A DNA stretch of 64,000 nt from Clostridia bacterium. GTDB lineage: Bacteria > Bacillota > Clostridia > Oscillospirales > Acutalibacteraceae. The translations under genes and the position numbers were made by a program. The notes under the pieces were generated by a model, which was not told the origin of the DNA, made no database searches, and saw only the letters and a program-made list of their open reading frames with translations. How positions within the stretch are numbered: position 1 is the stretch's first letter; each line of letters begins with the position of its first letter. The stretch covers positions 1-64,000 of the forward strand of contig JAGALQ010000017.1 of the NCBI GenBank assembly GCA_017625095.1, written 5' to 3'. Positions 62,046-64,000 of the stretch are shown one piece after another.

Positions 62046-62057
62046 AAAACGCATTGT

Positions 62058-62528
62058 TTATACTATTGTACAAACGGAATGTGCCGCAATACCCTCACCG
62101 CTGCCGCTGAAGCCGAGACCCTCTTCCGTTGTTGCCTTGACGTTGACAAAGGACAAATCAACACCGCAGGCTGCAGCAATATTAGCGCGCATTTTTTCAA
62201 TATGCGGCTTGAGCTTGGGAGCCTGAGCGATAACCGTAGCATCAATGTTGCCGACCTTATATCCTGCCTCAGCAAGCCTTGCAACAACCTGCCTGAGCAG
62301 CTCAAGGCTGTCCGCATCCTTGAAAGCAGGATCGTTATCGGGGAACATACCGCCGATATCACCCATTGCCGCCGCACCCAAAAGCGCATCGGATATCGCG
62401 TGAAGGAGCACGTCGGCATCCGAATGACCGAGCAGACCTTTGACGTATTCTATTTCAACTCCGCCAAGGATAAGCTTTCTGCCCTCAACAAGGCGGTGAA
62501 CATCGTAACCGTGACCGATTCTGAACAT
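62058..62528 (-). CDS. ispF: 2-C-methyl-D-erythritol 2,4-cyclodiphosphate synthase
   Basis: The 156-residue enzyme forms the cyclic diphosphate in the MEP isoprenoid pathway. It has [14 protein letters not shown] (zinc Asp and His), [23 protein letters not shown] and [18 protein letters not shown]. It starts 2 bp after ispD, the preceding step but one in the pathway. Confidence 0.97.
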   Translation of the reverse strand: MFRIGHGYDVHRLVEGRKLILGGVEIEYVKGLLGHSDADVLLHAISDALLGAAAMGDIGGMFPDNDPAFKDADSLELLRQVVARLAEAGYKVGNIDATVIAQAPKLKPHIEKMRANIAAACGVDLSFVNVKATTEEGLGFSGSGEGIAAHSVCTIV

Positions 62529-62530
62529 TT

Positions 62531-63217
62531 TTATTCATCTCCCAACAGCGACTCCGCCATAGGAATATCCTCGGCAGTCGTTATTTTTATATTCGAGTAT
62601 GAACCTTCAACCATTTTAACCTTACCGCCGCAGATTTCTACCAGGCGGCAGTCATCCGTCATATCCTTCGCCTTTTCACCAAGCGACTCAACACAGCGCT
62701 CATACATAACTTTATCAAAGCACTGCGGAGTATGCACAGCCCAGAGAGTAGACCTGTCGGGTGTGTCGGTGATGAGCGAATTGCTGTCGGTGACCTTGAT
62801 TGTATCTTTCACCCTTACACCGCAGGCGGCACCGCCGTATTCAAAAGCGGCATCAACCGTGCGGCTGATAATATCCTGCGACACAAGCGGCCTTGCACCG
62901 TCGTGAATTGCGAGCATCACACTTTGCTCACTGCACATCGCAACCGCCGCGGCAACACTTTTCTGTCGGGTTTCACCGCCGGGTACGATGCATTTTATCT
63001 TTTTATATTCAGCCAGCAGAGCGGAAAAATCATCAATATCCTCTGCTCTGGCGGCAATTATTATCTCGTTGATATCTTTGTTTTTCTCAAAGGCTTCAAC
63101 CGTGCGGCTGAGCACCTCTCTGCCCTTGATTCTGAGAAGGAGCTTGTTTATGCCGCCCATACGTCTTGAACTGCCTGCGGCAACTATTACCGCGCTGACA
63201 AAACCTTTTTCAGCCAT
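62531..63217 (-). CDS. ispD: 2-C-methyl-D-erythritol 4-phosphate cytidylyltransferase
   Basis: The 228-residue enzyme couples CTP to MEP. Signatures are [13 protein letters not shown] (nucleotide loop), HDGARPLVS (about 107) and [14 protein letters not shown]. The ATG at 63217 lies 7 bp behind AAGGAG and overlaps the rnmV stop by 8 bp, showing translational coupling; upstream in-frame codons lie inside rnmV. Confidence 0.95.
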   Translation of the reverse strand: MAEKGFVSAVIVAAGSSRRMGGINKLLLRIKGREVLSRTVEAFEKNKDINEIIIAARAEDIDDFSALLAEYKKIKCIVPGGETRQKSVAAAVAMCSEQSVMLAIHDGARPLVSQDIISRTVDAAFEYGGAACGVRVKDTIKVTDSNSLITDTPDRSTLWAVHTPQCFDKVMYERCVESLGEKAKDMTDDCRLVEICGGKVKMVEGSYSNIKITTAEDIPMAESLLGDE

Positions 63218-63812
63218 TCTCCCACTCCTTACGGCATTTTTCAACTGCCGATTTATATTCATCATAAGTCATAAACGTATTTATAAGCTGTAAAAACGAT
63301 GAGGTGGACAGTCTTTCGGGCAAATCGAGGTATTTGAGCACAGCCGCTTTTTTAGCCTGCGAGTTTTCGCCGCCGCTTAGTCCGTCCTCAAAAAGGTCAA
63401 TCATCTCAACCCTCTTGCCCGGCTGACTAACCTCTTCATACAGTACGCCTGCCTTCGCAAGCGCATCGACAAGAGCCTGCGTACGCATACCCTCAACACC
63501 GAGCTTGCCCTCCTTTGAAGGGGCATCCTTGCGTCTTTCCTTGCCGAGCACATCAGGGATGTATGCGTGAATAACCTGACCGTTTTTTATGCTGCCGCCA
63601 AGGAATGAACGGATTTTAAAGCCTGCGGAATCACTGTCCGTAAGGATGAGGATTCCGTTTTTTTCGGCAAGACGCCTGATAAGGCGCTGTTTTTCTTTAT
63701 CTTTAAAAATTGCAAAGCCGTCTGTCCGGATTATTGTGGCATCAATAAGCGACTCAAGCCTTATCTTATCGTACTTCCCCTCCACAATAACAGCCTGCTT
63801 TAACTTAATCAT
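63210..63812 (-). CDS. rnmV: Ribonuclease M5
   Basis: The 200-residue TOPRIM nuclease matures 5S rRNA. The TOPRIM motifs are VIVEGKYDKIRLE (catalytic Glu) and ILTDSDSAGFKIR (DxD). The C-terminal region is of the DUF4093 type (GENSQAKKAAVLKYLDLPERLS). AAGGTG precedes the ATG. It follows holA by 11 bp. Confidence 0.9.
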   Translation of the reverse strand: MIKLKQAVIVEGKYDKIRLESLIDATIIRTDGFAIFKDKEKQRLIRRLAEKNGILILTDSDSAGFKIRSFLGGSIKNGQVIHAYIPDVLGKERRKDAPSKEGKLGVEGMRTQALVDALAKAGVLYEEVSQPGKRVEMIDLFEDGLSGGENSQAKKAAVLKYLDLPERLSTSSFLQLINTFMTYDEYKSAVEKCRKEWENG

Positions 63813-63823
63813 CTTAATTCACC

Positions 63824-64000
63824 TTAACTAATAAGCATCAATCGGAGCATAAGTTCCTCAAGTATCCTGCGTTCATCAAGTGCCGTGCTTTTGATTCTTG
63901 TGTCGGCATCGGCAAGAATATCGAGGCAGTTGCGAATCTGCTCAAGTGACATATCCGCACTGTTGCGTGCAGCATTTTTGAGTCTGAAAGCACTGCGCCT
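63824..64000 (-). CDS. holA: DNA polymerase III delta subunit, C-terminal part
   Basis: A frame open to the window edge encodes the last 58 residues of a protein ending at 63824. It contains NAARNSADMSLEQIRNCL, ILADADTRIKSTALDER and RILEELMLRL. The ADxxIKS...LE.L pattern is the C-terminal helix set of HolA, the clamp-loader delta subunit. The N-terminal part lies outside the window. Confidence 0.8.
   Translation of the reverse strand, partial: RRSAFRLKNAARNSADMSLEQIRNCLDILADADTRIKSTALDERRILEELMLRLMLIS

Noticed and set aside
62079..62906. 275-codon plus-strand frame across ispF and ispD
   Set aside because: It crosses two certain genes in antisense and shows no family features.

Overview
The window looks like a chromosomal segment of a low-to-mid GC Bacillota, most likely a gut Clostridia of the Ruminococcaceae/Oscillospiraceae type. 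The evidence is strong AGGAGG ribosome-binding sites, consensus sigma-A promoters, a T-box leader, an L10-type leader, RNase Y, RNase M5, ThiI with a dedicated cysteine desulfurase, ribitol-type teichoic acid genes and many carbohydrate-active enzymes. I saw no rRNA, tRNA or CRISPR array.

Region 1 (1-about 4.75 kb) is the right part of an integrative mobilizable element resembling Tn4451. It holds a MobV-type oriT, a MobV/Pre relaxase, a ParB-like protein, a TnpW-family protein and a large serine recombinase. Its left end lies outside the window.

Region 2 (4.7-11.4 kb, minus strand) starts with a phenylacetate-CoA ligase and a double-ACT protein behind a T-box whose specifier appears to be a Phe codon. 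Then come a hemolysin III homologue and the rpmG-secE-nusG-rplK-rplA / rplJ-rplL cluster, with promoters and the L10 leader visible. rpoBC does not follow rplL.

Region 3 (11.8-21.2 kb, plus strand) has RNase Y, a polysaccharide flippase, PurF, GtrA, a lipoprotein, an MreB homologue, a GH51 arabinofuranosidase and a CAP-domain lipoprotein. Region 4 (21.2-34.1 kb, minus) has a BNR/Asp-box protein, two acetyltransferases, a GH36 alpha-galactosidase with a secreted metallophosphoesterase, a 51-residue peptide gene, and a ribitol-polymer cluster (TarI, TarJ, TagB-like, TagGH exporter, two GT2 enzymes).

Region 5 (34.2-40.2 kb, minus) is a cell-envelope operon: tandem-FHA protein, RodA/FtsW, class B PBP, amidase and two bPH2 membrane proteins. 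A divergent promoter drives galM-nth. Region 6 (42.2-52.8 kb, minus) contains a DUF4091 protein and a tight run of cysteine desulfurase, thiI, cinA, an acidic repeat protein, a class B sortase and a degenerate, membrane-tethered second CinA. That run is the strongest candidate here for an undescribed system.

Region 7 (53.0-56.4 kb) has an ECF sigma factor coupled to a membrane-anchored beta-propeller protein, a dispersed palindromic repeat, and a small divergent XRE regulator/hypothetical gene pair with two operator palindromes and matching terminators. Region 8 (56.4-64.0 kb, minus) has an amino-sugar or glycoside salvage operon (GH109-like oxidoreductase, BadF-type sugar kinase, GH4), a membrane protein, a J-like protein lacking HPD, DUF5685, and housekeeping genes holA (partial), rnmV, ispD and ispF.
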